From: Nemertoderma westbladi
Taxonomy: Eukaryota; Xenacoelomorpha; Nemertodermatida; Nemertodermatidae
Assembly: GCA_032718475.1 (NCBI GenBank)
Contig: JAUCBJ010002145.1
Span: 1 to 36,597, forward strand
Reading direction: 5' to 3'
Length of the DNA stretch: 36,597 bases
Shown here one piece after another: positions 20,563-30,731 of this stretch. The notes below the pieces were generated by a model. That model did not search any database, was not told the DNA's origin, and was given only the letters and a program-made list of their open reading frames with translations. The position numbers and the translations under genes are program-made. Numbering within the stretch: position 1 is the stretch's first letter; every line of letters begins with the position of its first letter.

Positions 20563-21034
20563 TACATTGACAGGGCTACCTTGATATTGGAGCACCTTTT
20601 TGGTATACGAGCATCTTTTTGTTGTAAACAGTGTTATTTGTGCTATAATAAGCAATATTTATATTTAATGCTTCGTTTACAGAGAGTAATTGTCAATTAT
20701 CTTTCATATTAGTTATGTGGACCCATATTATTTATATGCACTGCGCTGAACTAAGGGTCTAATGTCCTGTAGACAGAAGAAAATCGGAAAGATTTACACT
20801 CCACAAAACACAAATTATTGTTATAATAATAATTAGTTAATTGTTTAAAAACAACGAGTAAATGACAAACATACCATGCTACATAAGTTGCTTTGTTTTA
20901 GTCCACATGCATTTCATCACTTAACAACATAAAAAAGTCTAAACAATATTTACAAACGTTTAATACAATAAATTACTGAATTAGTGAATTTAAACAAAAT
21001 CGACGACATATTGCTTTCTGTTACATGGCGACGT
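20563..21034. other. IFT172 3' flank, no other gene
   Basis: Spacer between the 58-bp array and the IFT172 stop. On the minus strand an ATTAAA lies at 20964-20959, about 70 bases past the stop, a candidate polyadenylation signal. No poly-A tract or target duplication of a retrocopy is visible. Confidence 0.4.
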
Positions 21035-24000
21035 CTAATTGAATGAGTATTGTGGCCCAGGTGTCCCACCACACCATTGGCCAATAAAACGAAGGACATC
21101 TTGGCAGGCCGGACTATGACTGATTTTGGTTTGAGTTAAGTATTTATTCCATTCGGAAGAGATGGCCTCCTTACCAACCTCTTTAAACTCAACTTTATTC
21201 CGTATCACCGGGTATCCAGATATCACACAGGGCTGACTGTTGATGTTGTTACCAATTAGACTCGCCTCATAGATATCGCGTTCATCCTTTGGTAGAACCT
21301 GCTCCACGCTGTGGTCCATACTAACCGCCAGAACCCATTCCCTCACCTCTTCACGTTGGTCCTCGATGACATTAACATGTTCCGGAAGTTCGATCTCAAA
21401 TGGGATGTCTGTATCCCGGAAATCCGTATTATCTAACCCATCCAAAGAGTTCTCCTCAATGGCTTCGCATAAATCTAGGAACCTATTTAGGAATACGAAT
21501 GCCATGTTTCCCCACCCTTGGGCTCTACAATGTATCCCTGCTTCATAGAAAGCCCTATCTGCGGGTATGAGATGGGTATACCGGAGTAGGGATACAGATA
21601 ACTTAGCCAGTAGGGGTTCCAGTTGAGGTTGGCCGATGCATGAGCACCTAATAGCATTGTAGTGGGATACAAGTAGTAAAGCATTAAATATATCAGTGTC
21701 GGATTGGGTAACATCTGAATGACTACCTGTCTTTATATTCTCCGTCAAGTCGTACAACATGTCTCTTAAATTCGCCCATAACTTCTGAGCTTCGGCTGAG
21801 AGTGAGTTTGGCAATATCAAGAAATCAGCTGCGATCCGCTTGTAAATATTGAAGTTTTGATTGTTGGCTGGAGATCCATGCTCATTATACAAGTGTAGTG
21901 CATCTATAGAATTTCCTTTCTTGATTAAATTTGTTGCATATTTTGCAATATACTTATGTAAAACCTGAGCTCCCTGAGATTTAGCAGTTTCAATGCATTT
22001 AACCCACTCACCCCTTTCCGCCATTGTATCCAGAGCTTCACCCATATCAACCTTGGCAAGACTTTCAGTTTCACCATGAAATTTTAAATATTCTTTATAT
22101 TTATTTTCGACATAAGCCTCAAGTCGAGAATCCAATTCCCTCGCTACCTTCCGTGCTTTTGCCCACTCATCTCCTGCCATTAGAACATCCACAGCTTCTT
22201 GAACTAAATCAACATTTAAGTACAATTCGGCAGCGCCTTTGTACTTCTTGATCTTGACGAGTCTTGGGGCAATTTCATTCACAACACTCATTGCCTTATG
22301 ATTCTCAAGAAATTTTATTGCAATGTTTCCGGCTCTCATCCAGCATTGCTCCAATATTGTGGTATCATCCGTAATGGCATTCGATATGCGGCTATAAGCT
22401 TCAACTGCTTTAATGTGGTCACCTGATGTCTCAAAGGACTGAGCTTGATGAACAATCCCCTCAACACCAATTCCCTGCTCCATTGCTGATTGTTGAAATG
22501 CTCGTTGCAAATCATCAACCTTGTTTGGAAGGTATTCCTTACATATCCTCATAGCATCTTGGAACATTCCTGCTTCCTGATAATATGATACAGCTATTTC
22601 AGGTTTAAATGCCTTCAATAAATATGACTCCGCTTGTTGATATTCCTTATTATCAAATGCCATTCTTGCTTGACCGATTAGAACATCGGATATTGACTCC
22701 TTGTCATGTAATTCTGCAACTCTTTGCGCAGAATCCCAGTCTCTATTGTGGACATACATGAGGACTGCTTCCTTTGGGCGGTTGGCCTTAATAAATTCTT
22801 CTTCTGCTTCCCGGAATTTGCCTTCATCTTCTAAAAATTCTGCTTGTTTTATATGAATATCAGGAAGTTTTTCTTTCATGGCAGTTCGAGCCAATTCAAA
22901 TGCAAAGTCGAATGCCCCATTCTCAGCAGCATAGTCGATAGCTGACTCTAGCAACCCATATTTATTTAATAGTTTCACTGCTGATTCACCACCTAAACTC
23001 TTCGCCCATAGATAAGCAACCTGTTTGGACGCATTTGGACCTCCATGCCCTTTGGCCACCCTAAAAGCTTCATCCCATAGATCATTCAATCTGTACATAT
23101 TAACAGCATTTTTCCATTCTTTAGCTTCAACGAAATGGTGTTCTGCTTGTCTGAATTGCTTTTCGGCTTCTAGTTCTTTAGCGAGATGTAGATGACTTTC
23201 TTGAAGGAGTTCTGGATGATTATCTCGAATTAATTTGATCATTGGCTCGTATTGTTTCTCTCTCTTATACATAGCTATCGCTGAATCAGCGTCACCAGCA
23301 ATGAGATATAACCTTTCTGCTTCCTTGAACTTTCCCTGTTTCTCTAATTCCTCAGCTTGAACCATATACATTGTTGATACTTCATCTGGATTCATAGTTT
23401 GTGCTGCAATCTTATGTGCTTCTTCCCATTTCCCTGCTGATTTATACATATCAATGGCTTCTTTGTGCATACCTGCTTGCACATAATAATATTCTGCATG
23501 TTCATATTCCTTGATTGCTGCATAATGCAGTGCAATTCTGTGATAATATTGAGCTGCTACAGATTTATCTTGGAATTTCAATATTTGTATTGCCTTTTGC
23601 CATTGACGGGCCTGTATAGCAGCTTCAGTAGCCTTTAATGATGCCCCTGCTTCTATGTAATGATTTATAGCTGCATCCAACTGCTTTTGGGAAACTAAGT
23701 GATCGCCCCATTCCTCTTCTAACTTCACTACATCCTGGGGAAATGCAGTTTTTGCAAGGTCTAGAGCCCTTCTATATGCCTGGCCTCGTCTGTAGCATTC
23801 TAATGCTCGCTGCATTGATTTGGCCTTCTCAAATAGATCACCTGCTCTCTCAAAGAACTCTCCTTTAATTAATGCTGCCGCAATACGTTGGACCAAATCA
23901 GTATTTTCTAAGAGATTGTCACGAGTTGCCACAACTCGTGCTGCTCTTGCAGGCATACCAGCCTTCATATACAATTGTATTGCAGCATTTATTTCACCTT

Positions 24001-26287
24001 CATTTTCTTTGAGTTCCCCAGCTTTTTCCTCTTGCCCAGTATCCATTAGCCAGTCGTGGTAACTCCTCCTTAGATTATCAAGTTGAGGGTGTTGCTTAAC
24101 CTCAGCAACCTCTATTGCAGCATCCCATTTATGCAGCTGTTGATACATTGCTATTGCGTCATCAACACAGTTGTTTTCTATATAGATTCGCTCAGCTTCT
24201 TTAAACTGCTTCATCAACATTGCCAATTTCGCTTTGATGGTATAATGCCGAGTTCCATCTGTCATCTTCAGCTCTTCAGCAATAGTAATTGCTTCTTCAT
24301 TAAGTTGTTTGAGATATCGTGTCTTGGCAATGTCTCCAAGTGCAGCAAAGCACCTTTCAGCTATAAGTAGATGACTATTCTCCAAACTCAACTTACTTAA
24401 CGTTTTCCACATTGCTTCTGTCTCTGAACTCATCTCCAATGTTTCAAGAAACGAAATAGCTCTGCTATAATCTCCATCATCAACTGCTGTACCGAATTCT
24501 ATCAAACCTTCATCTAAGGTATACGAAATTGGAGACATACCCTCATTTACTATCACATCAGTTTTTCCATCTGTTCTTTCAACATCTGTGATGTCTCCCT
24601 TTATAGGAAACATACTAACTTGTTCTGGTACATCAATATTGTACCAGACACATAGATTGCCACGATTCTGAGCAACTACAACATCCGAACCTGGAACCCA
24701 TTGAACATAGGTGCAATAATTAAGTACTGTTGTCTTTGTCTCCGACATAATATCATATAGATATAATCGCAAGCGTTTATCTCGAAATAAAAGTTTCCTA
24801 CCAGTCTCATTCAATTCAAGCCAGTCGATTTTACTTTCATGGGAGAGGGTAGAGAGGGTGATACCGCTAGTTAAGTCAAGAATACATACTGTCTTCAAAT
24901 CCAACAGGTATACCATCTTTTTGCTATCTTCAACGCCATTTTGCTTTCGCTCATTTAGTCTAATACTGATTACATGGGGATTCATAAACTCCGTACGAAC
25001 AGAGCCCAATATCTCATTGGTGCCATATTCAATTAGGCTCAATTCCCCTGCATTAAATATCATACAAACTAATGGGTTTTCGAAGAAGAATTTTTCATTT
25101 CCTCCAGTTGCCTGCCATTGAACCTCACTCAGTCGACTGGTCTGCATGTCCCCCACCATAAGAGTGTCAGATGTGTGAGCCACCAGAAACCGGTCCTGTC
25201 CCATAACCTTTACCTCATCTATTTCGTAGCCATAGAAAGACTTGAGCACAACTCGATGTCCAGTTTCTATTGTTTTAACAATCACTTGACTCAATCCCAC
25301 ATATGTAACCTCAAATTTATTTCGGATAATGTTTCGTTTCAAGGCACAATCAAACATTTCCACAGCACCACACAAAGTTCCAGCTACTAGGCGAGAACCG
25401 TCTTTCCTCCAAGCGAGAGATGTTATGGTGTAAAGATTCTTAATTTCTTTGGATTTAGCTTCCTCCCAAGCGTGTCGCCGTGGACTCCAATTATAGACCC
25501 TCAGTTTATCCCATGAACCAACCACAAAAGACTGGCCACTTGGGCTACTGGCAGCCACTGTCAATTCTTTTTCGTCATCATCGTGAGAATAATCGAATTG
25601 TTGAACTTGTTTGCCGTCACGGTTATACACCACAACTCTCTTATCGCAGCCACCAGCAACTATTGTGCTCGCCGTCCAACACAGCGCATATGGTGGACAT
25701 CTGTGAGTGACTATCTTTCCCTGATTGCCACCCCCCTCCTCTTCAAAGAAGTACCTAGCGATACTCCCATCGGCGTGGCCTGATAGAAGAGTTTTTCCTG
25801 TTCCACTGCACGTCAAACTGACAACCATGGAATCGGTTCCAAACAATGTCGATGACTTGTTGGTTTTACTGTTACACAAGCGGATTTTACCATCACCTAA
25901 TCCGCAAACAATATCGCGATCAGGTGGCCAAATTAGAGCTAATACTGCAGAGCTCTGCGGAAACTTGTTACAAATAGTCTTCTTGTCACCCCATTCTTCC
26001 CCAATCTTATAAACTAATATTATATTATCTGTTTGCCCTATAGCTATCTTCGAAGAACATGGCGAAAACGCCATGCATTTCACCTGATAGGATTGTTTTC
26101 CATACTTTGCATCAGCAGGTTTCGTCGCGAATTTATCCTTTCTCTCACCTGTCTCATCAAACAGAATAATGGTCCTATCTGACGTAGCCACTGCTAGCTT
26201 TTGGTTATTTGGAGCCCAAGACATGCAAGTAATACGATGCATGCCATCCTGGTGCATCATTAATGACTTTAAGTATTTCAAATTCAT
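21035..26287 (-). CDS. IFT172: Intraflagellar transport protein 172, intronless
   Basis: Complete 1750-codon protein, equal in length to the vertebrate protein, in one uninterrupted exon. IFT172 is the peripheral IFT-B subunit that carries cargo in cilia and acts at the tip in anterograde-retrograde switching. The N-terminal half (about 1-580) holds two WD40 propellers: ITCMSWAPNNQKLAVATSDR, a KPADAKYGKQSY loop, GQTDNII.VYKIGE.WGDK, LSGHADGSI.RYFF and SVRTEFMNPHVISIRLNER are family hallmarks. From about 590 (TLDEGLIEFGTAVDDGDY) to 1700 it is an alpha-solenoid of TPR-like repeats (GDHLVSQKQLDAAINHYIEA, YLWAKSLGGESAVKLLNKYG, FLEDEGKFREAEEEFI). It ends SHSPACQDVLRFIGQWCGG. No frameshift or stop is present. 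It lies antisense inside the last PBRM1 intron, which together with the lack of introns points to a retrogene or cDNA-mediated intron loss. The start matches the family N-terminus (MNLKYLK versus MHLKHLR). Confidence 0.98.
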   Translation of the reverse strand: MNLKYLKSLMMHQDGMHRITCMSWAPNNQKLAVATSDRTIILFDETGERKDKFATKPADAKYGKQSYQVKCMAFSPCSSKIAIGQTDNIILVYKIGEEWGDKKTICNKFPQSSAVLALIWPPDRDIVCGLGDGKIRLCNSKTNKSSTLFGTDSMVVSLTCSGTGKTLLSGHADGSIARYFFEEEGGGNQGKIVTHRCPPYALCWTASTIVAGGCDKRVVVYNRDGKQVQQFDYSHDDDEKELTVAASSPSGQSFVVGSWDKLRVYNWSPRRHAWEEAKSKEIKNLYTITSLAWRKDGSRLVAGTLCGAVEMFDCALKRNIIRNKFEVTYVGLSQVIVKTIETGHRVVLKSFYGYEIDEVKVMGQDRFLVAHTSDTLMVGDMQTSRLSEVQWQATGGNEKFFFENPLVCMIFNAGELSLIEYGTNEILGSVRTEFMNPHVISIRLNERKQNGVEDSKKMVYLLDLKTVCILDLTSGITLSTLSHESKIDWLELNETGRKLLFRDKRLRLYLYDIMSETKTTVLNYCTYVQWVPGSDVVVAQNRGNLCVWYNIDVPEQVSMFPIKGDITDVERTDGKTDVIVNEGMSPISYTLDEGLIEFGTAVDDGDYSRAISFLETLEMSSETEAMWKTLSKLSLENSHLLIAERCFAALGDIAKTRYLKQLNEEAITIAEELKMTDGTRHYTIKAKLAMLMKQFKEAERIYIENNCVDDAIAMYQQLHKWDAAIEVAEVKQHPQLDNLRRSYHDWLMDTGQEEKAGELKENEGEINAAIQLYMKAGMPARAARVVATRDNLLENTDLVQRIAAALIKGEFFERAGDLFEKAKSMQRALECYRRGQAYRRALDLAKTAFPQDVVKLEEEWGDHLVSQKQLDAAINHYIEAGASLKATEAAIQARQWQKAIQILKFQDKSVAAQYYHRIALHYAAIKEYEHAEYYYVQAGMHKEAIDMYKSAGKWEEAHKIAAQTMNPDEVSTMYMVQAEELEKQGKFKEAERLYLIAGDADSAIAMYKREKQYEPMIKLIRDNHPELLQESHLHLAKELEAEKQFRQAEHHFVEAKEWKNAVNMYRLNDLWDEAFRVAKGHGGPNASKQVAYLWAKSLGGESAVKLLNKYGLLESAIDYAAENGAFDFAFELARTAMKEKLPDIHIKQAEFLEDEGKFREAEEEFIKANRPKEAVLMYVHNRDWDSAQRVAELHDKESISDVLIGQARMAFDNKEYQQAESYLLKAFKPEIAVSYYQEAGMFQDAMRICKEYLPNKVDDLQRAFQQSAMEQGIGVEGIVHQAQSFETSGDHIKAVEAYSRISNAITDDTTILEQCWMRAGNIAIKFLENHKAMSVVNEIAPRLVKIKKYKGAAELYLNVDLVQEAVDVLMAGDEWAKARKVARELDSRLEAYVENKYKEYLKFHGETESLAKVDMGEALDTMAERGEWVKCIETAKSQGAQVLHKYIAKYATNLIKKGNSIDALHLYNEHGSPANNQNFNIYKRIAADFLILPNSLSAEAQKLWANLRDMLYDLTENIKTGSHSDVTQSDTDIFNALLLVSHYNAIRCSCIGQPQLEPLLAKLSVSLLRYTHLIPADRAFYEAGIHCRAQGWGNMAFVFLNRFLDLCEAIEENSLDGLDNTDFRDTDIPFEIELPEHVNVIEDQREEVREWVLAVSMDHSVEQVLPKDERDIYEASLIGNNINSQPCVISGYPVIRNKVEFKEVGKEAISSEWNKYLTQTKISHSPACQDVLRFIGQWCGGTPGPQYSFN

Positions 26288-26728
26288 TTTGATAAATTAA
26301 TTCGTAATAAAGTTTCTGTTTATGGAGTATTTGTTTATTATAGTTCACCAACAAACTGTTCTGGCCTACGCCTATGGTCGTTGAGCAGTTAAAGCACTAT
26401 GTTGATCCTAAACGCTTAAAAAATCATTATAACAATGACAAATTTAAGAATATTAGTGATGCTATTGGTAAATTACTACACAACTTTATGGTAAAGGCTA
26501 CCAATTTCCGATGCGCCAAAATAGGTAATTTAATCATCATTTTTTTCAAAATTAATTTGTGATTCAAAAGTAGATAGGCCTATATTTATAACCACTCATC
26601 ACAACAGATCTATCATCAATTAATAAGGTTAACATGCATCAGTTAAGTTACTTTTTTTTCACCTAATAAAGTAAACTACCGGTATGTATCAAATTAGATA
26701 CCAGATACAATTAGTATCGTCCCCACAA
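26288..26728. other. Upstream region of IFT172
   Basis: Would contain the IFT172 promoter. I see no RFX X-box, TATA box or other ciliary motif in the first 150 bases. A + strand ORF at 26374-26562 followed by a GT is discussed among the rejected items. Confidence 0.4.
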
Positions 26729-27120
26729 TTAGGGGCCGTCCAAGTATGACGTCAGCACTTTAGGGGGGGGGGGGGGGGGGTTGGGAAAATCTGATGACGT
26801 GCTGATGAGGGGAGGGGAGGGGAGGGGGTCAGCCAAAATCTGACGTCAGCATGTTCATTTATAGGTGCTAGAAGAGATATAGCAGAAGAGTAAATAGCTT
26901 GCCTATTTTAATTGTTCGAAGCCCCCGAAGGCCCGTAGCACGACCTTCTGTTTCAGTTACCAGTCACCATGTTTCAGTGATTAGGACGCGAATTTTTTTT
27001 AAATCTGATTAAGGGGGGGGGGGGGGGGGTCAACGCCTATCTGATGACATCTGATTTAGGGGAGGGAGGGGGTCAACATTTTGGGGAAAAGTGCAGACCT
27101 CATACTTGGACGGCCCCTTA
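26729..27120. mobile_element. MITE, 386 bp, with TTA target duplication
   Basis: Inverted ends GGGGCCGTCCAAGTATGA (left, from 26732) and its complement tcatacttggacggcccc (right, to 27117) bound the element, with the direct repeat TTA on each side (26729-26731 and 27118-27120). A 3-bp TWA-type duplication suggests PIF/Harbinger, but the superfamily is not certain. The interior is non-coding and G-rich: an 18-G run, a 17-G run and GGGGAGGGGAGGGGAGGGGG (26809-26828), a textbook quadruplex motif. It lies in the last PBRM1 intron. Confidence 0.8.
26763..26780 (+). repeat. Poly-G tract, 18
   Basis: Uninterrupted run of 18 G inside the MITE at 26732-27117. Confidence 0.95.
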
Positions 27121-28740
27121 CGTCTCTTGCTCAAACATTATTCATCATGACAGACAATATGAAAAGTAAAAATTTCGTAAAACTATTTGCTTGGATAATT
27201 TATATTCCAATCAAATGTTTGCAGAGGCGTATGTGTACCAGAATTAATCAAGCACTAGGCCTATATGTATGGAGCAACCAGCAAACCCATAATCGGATTT
27301 GCAATTACGAAGAAATTTAGAACCCCACAGATATCACCACTACAATGTACCCCTAAGACCAAATCGGAAATGCGGTTAACCGTTTAAGGTCAATGCTTCA
27401 CTTATTACACAATACAACGGTTGATTATTTAGGGCCTAATGTGGTTAATTTAATTTGTTGATATATATATAAGCATTGATATATATATTAATTTTTATTG
27501 TTAATTTTGGAGATTAAATCACCAATGTAGTAACAAAAATATTAATAATAAATTATAAATAATATTTTATTTTTAAAATGACAGCTAAACAACGATGTCA
27601 ATGATCTACAGTAGGCCTGCCAGCCTGTAGGAGTGTTGGCAAGGTAATAAATAAGCTGACAAGGCGGGGGCGGGCTGCGCAACATTAAAATCAATAATAT
27701 ATTGCTAACTGTCACGGTCGGACGTCAGGACGTTATTGTACTAAATTTATTAGATTATAGCTTCACTAAGCCTTACTGTACCAACCAGCCAACCAAACCT
27801 ACGCCGAAACAAACGAAAATCTGAACATTTACATAAAACTAAATGTGACTGAATGCAGGAATTTTAAATAAAGATTAAATAATGGTGGTAGGCCACAATT
27901 ACAATGTGATGAGGCTGATGTACCGTTGTAGTTGTACCGTACCGCGTATCCAAGAAAGGCCATCTCAGCATCTAAAAGTTGTTTAGATGGCCTTGACTGT
28001 TGACCGTAAGTCTTGACCGTACCCTCCCCTCCCTGCGCTGTGCGGTGGTGTCTGATCTGGTATCTGGATCTGTTGTACTTGTATTACTAAATAAGAATCT
28101 GAAATAAAGTACCGCAGGTAACGCCCCCAAACACGTCATGTACTGTACCGGTACCGGCAGGCCGATGCCTAACTGCTGAACTGGTAAACTCTGAAATTAA
28201 TGCAGGAATGAAATGCACATTCCTTACTGAGTAGCTACAGTATACTTGCCAACTTAACAACCGTTGCTAGGCTGCCAGGATATGAGCCAATAGATGAATA
28301 GCTATGGACGAATTTTATTTAGAAAAATAAATATAACTTAATAATACAATTAATTGAGTATTATTATCAATATTTTTTATATTTGTTTATCAATCAAATC
28401 ATAATAGTCTCTGTGTGTAGTGATTAATTATGCCTTATAAAAATCTGGTACCGTTAAGCTTTATATGTTTTTGATTTTATTGATTTTCAAATTAAGCGCT
28501 TCCATTTTAAAATTGTTTTACCTGGATTAAATGACACCTTTTACGTAAATATCGGATACCTTGAATCGTTTAATCACGTTGTCTTAAATGTTGTAATAAT
28601 CATACTAGATTATTCCAACACGTCATGTGAGGTATTGCTTAAATGAAAAATGAAAAATTCTACATTATGCATTTAAATAGTGGCGAATTCATATAAACCA
28701 TATTTTTTGTGCCTTCAACAGTTTAATAATATGAATACTA
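27121..28740. other. PBRM1 intron, no other gene seen
   Basis: AT-rich. A small hairpin aaggccatct / agatggcctt lies at 27956-27994. A 79-codon + ORF at 27081-27320 overlaps the MITE end and has no recognisable content. Confidence 0.5.
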
Positions 28741-28793
28741 TGTAATTACAAATTTGTAACTTATTTAATACATTGAGATCATTTTATTTACAG

Positions 28794-28894
28794 GTGGACA
28801 TCAGGATGTTGTATCTGCTCTATGGTCTTTGCGAGACTATATGCTCCAAGATGCTCTGAAACTAGACAGGGTCCTTGATGCAACAGAGTTCTAG
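28794..28894 (+). CDS. PBRM1: Polybromo-1, last coding exon
   Basis: Follows acceptor tttatttacag and reads (G)GGHQDVVSALWSLRDYMLQD then ALKLDRVLDATEF and TAG at 28892-28894. The SALWSLRDYML.DALK.. segment matches the extreme C-terminus of vertebrate polybromo (DALWRLRDLMLRDTLNI). The phase of two leading bases complements the single base left by the exon ending at 18152. The phase would also fit an ORF at 26374, but the protein match ties this exon to PBRM1. Confidence 0.9.
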
Positions 28895-30273
28895 AAGTTA
28901 GACTAAAAGTACCACGATGTGCAATTAACTGCTTTACTTTCACTGTGGAGACTCGTTTATATAAATTTGATATTTAAACTTGTTGCTAAGTGTTTATGGT
29001 ATATATACAGTTATTGTATTTACAATATTTAGGACTACATTGAGTACTGCAATTGAACGGTTATAATGTTTGTGTGTTCAGAGTTTGTGTTTCGTTTTAG
29101 AAGTTTTTACAGTAATATATATTTACTTATTTGGTATATATTAACTATTTTCGGCAATGAGTATGTTGTCGTTTTATTCGTAAATTGTATCATTTCGAGA
29201 CGACCGCCTATCCCCCCCCCCCCCCCCCCCCATCCGTTATCTTTTATTACAATATTTACACTTATTTACAAAATTTTTTGAATATAAATTATTTAATTAG
29301 GTAGACGATCTTGTCTTAATATACTGTAGTATCGGTCGATTTTGTTCTTCTGTTACTGAAGTGTAATTTATTTATTTAACCCTTTTTGTTATCAGTCAGT
29401 ACCAGTTCTGGTTTCTTTATATAACTGTATCGGGATTAATTGATGGTTATAAAATCCGACGTAATTGAAGTTTACCCGAGCTATTGACATCAGCTTACTG
29501 ATTTCAGCTATTTTTGTAATACTTTCTATTTCATCTTTGCAATTTAGTTAAGCAGTTGATATTTTTTAGTTGTATCTGTAAATTCACAATCGGAGTGAAT
29601 GGATTGGCTGTATTCTGGTAAACAGCTTATAAACAGTAGGCCTAGGGAATATCGGTTAAACATATTTCCAGTTTACGTCGATTATTTAGAATTTATGCGA
29701 CATGTTGTTTATATTATATTTATGTTTGTTCACGTGCATAGTGCATAAATAATTATAACAAATATCCGTTTTTCAAAATGATTATATAAAAAACGGCGCT
29801 GTTTTTATAATCGTCCATGTTATATTATTTTACATTATTAGCCAATCACACTGGGGATAGTTTTAAACTACTTACTTATTAGAAGACCGTGAGGTGTAAA
29901 ACAAAACGTATGTTTATGTGTCTGTATGTATGTTTGTGCACATTGATATTGGCTTGGAAGGGAACCTGCTCTACCTGGTGGTCAACTATACAAAGAATAA
30001 GTATTATTAAAATAACAAAAAATTTAAAACAAAAAAATTAATTAAAAAGTTAAAAAGTAATAAGTGGCACAAATTCAGCCACCATACATGCCTACACCTT
30101 TACGATATATTAAAATTTTTATTAGATATAATTCAAATTCAAAACTTGAAACGTTACTAAGGTGGTTTTGACTTTTCTACTTAACGATATGTTGGTTGAT
30201 GGTACCGCTACGCTGAGGCATAACCTTACTTATTGGCTCGCCCCACACCCCATGAATATTGTAATAACTATTT
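28895..30273 (+). other. PBRM1 3' UTR and downstream spacer
   Basis: AT-rich, with no further coding sequence. No canonical AATAAA is seen in the first 400 bases (only weak variants such as AATATA near 29280), so the transcript end cannot be placed. A 20-C tract is at 29212-29231. Confidence 0.4.
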
Positions 30274-30408
30274 ACATACTTGTGTGTAAAGTAGCACTTT
30301 ACAGTGTGATGATCCCAGTGGCTTTGTTACACGAACCAACGTTAGTGAGTGAGTGAAAATAAAGCCACGAGTATCAGAACACTGTAAAGTACTTTGCAAC
30401 AAGTATGT
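30274..30408. mobile_element. Fold-back element, copy 2
   Basis: Arms of about 55 bases: acatacttgtgtgtaaagta, gcactttacagtgtgatgat, ...gtggcttt on the left, and the complement (acatacttgttgcaaagtac, tttacagtgttctgatac, ...gtggcttt) on the right. The loop includes gttagtgagtgagtgaaa. It shares the AAAGTAGCACTTT word with 16040-16172. Confidence 0.7.
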
Positions 30409-30677
30409 ATGTAGTTTTATTCCAAAATTTAAACATTACGAAATTTTTGTACATATACATTATAAGTGATAGAAACTGAACAAATTATATTAGTTGCTGT
30501 ATAAATAATTGTAAAAATGACATAAATTATGTTATAAATAAGTTAGCTTATATTTATGGTGGCGTTTGGAGCCATGTTATAATAATATAGCTAGGCCCTA
30601 CTGGTCATTAATAGCTATACCCCGCCTACCGGTAGGTAATGCAGTCGGCCTATTTGGCTGTCAGGCAAATTTCCACC

Positions 30678-30731
30678 TATTGTTTACGTGGTATCCAATG
30701 ACGGCGTTAATGGGTTACCACGTAAACAATA
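30678..30731. other. Perfect 16-bp inverted repeat
   Basis: TATTGTTTACGTGGTA (30678-30693) and TACCACGTAAACAATA (30716-30731), with a 22-base loop. Confidence 0.9.

Larger units (their letters stand above)
18153..28793 (+). other. PBRM1 last intron (10.6 kb) hosting IFT172
   Basis: Starts at the first donor of the 58-bp array (GTAAGT, 18153) and ends at tttatttacag (28793). Phase is one base before and two after, giving I-G-G-H-Q across the junction, in line with the vertebrate protein. It contains the splice-donor array, the antisense intronless IFT172 gene and a MITE. Confidence 0.85.

Noticed and set aside
26374-28894. Small two-exon gene (26374-26524 joined to 28794-28894, 83 codons) divergent from IFT172
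   Set aside because: Phases fit, but the 28794 exon encodes the recognisable polybromo C-terminus and fits the exon ending at 18152 equally well. The 26374 segment has no recognisable content. An alternative PBRM1 5' exon cannot be excluded.
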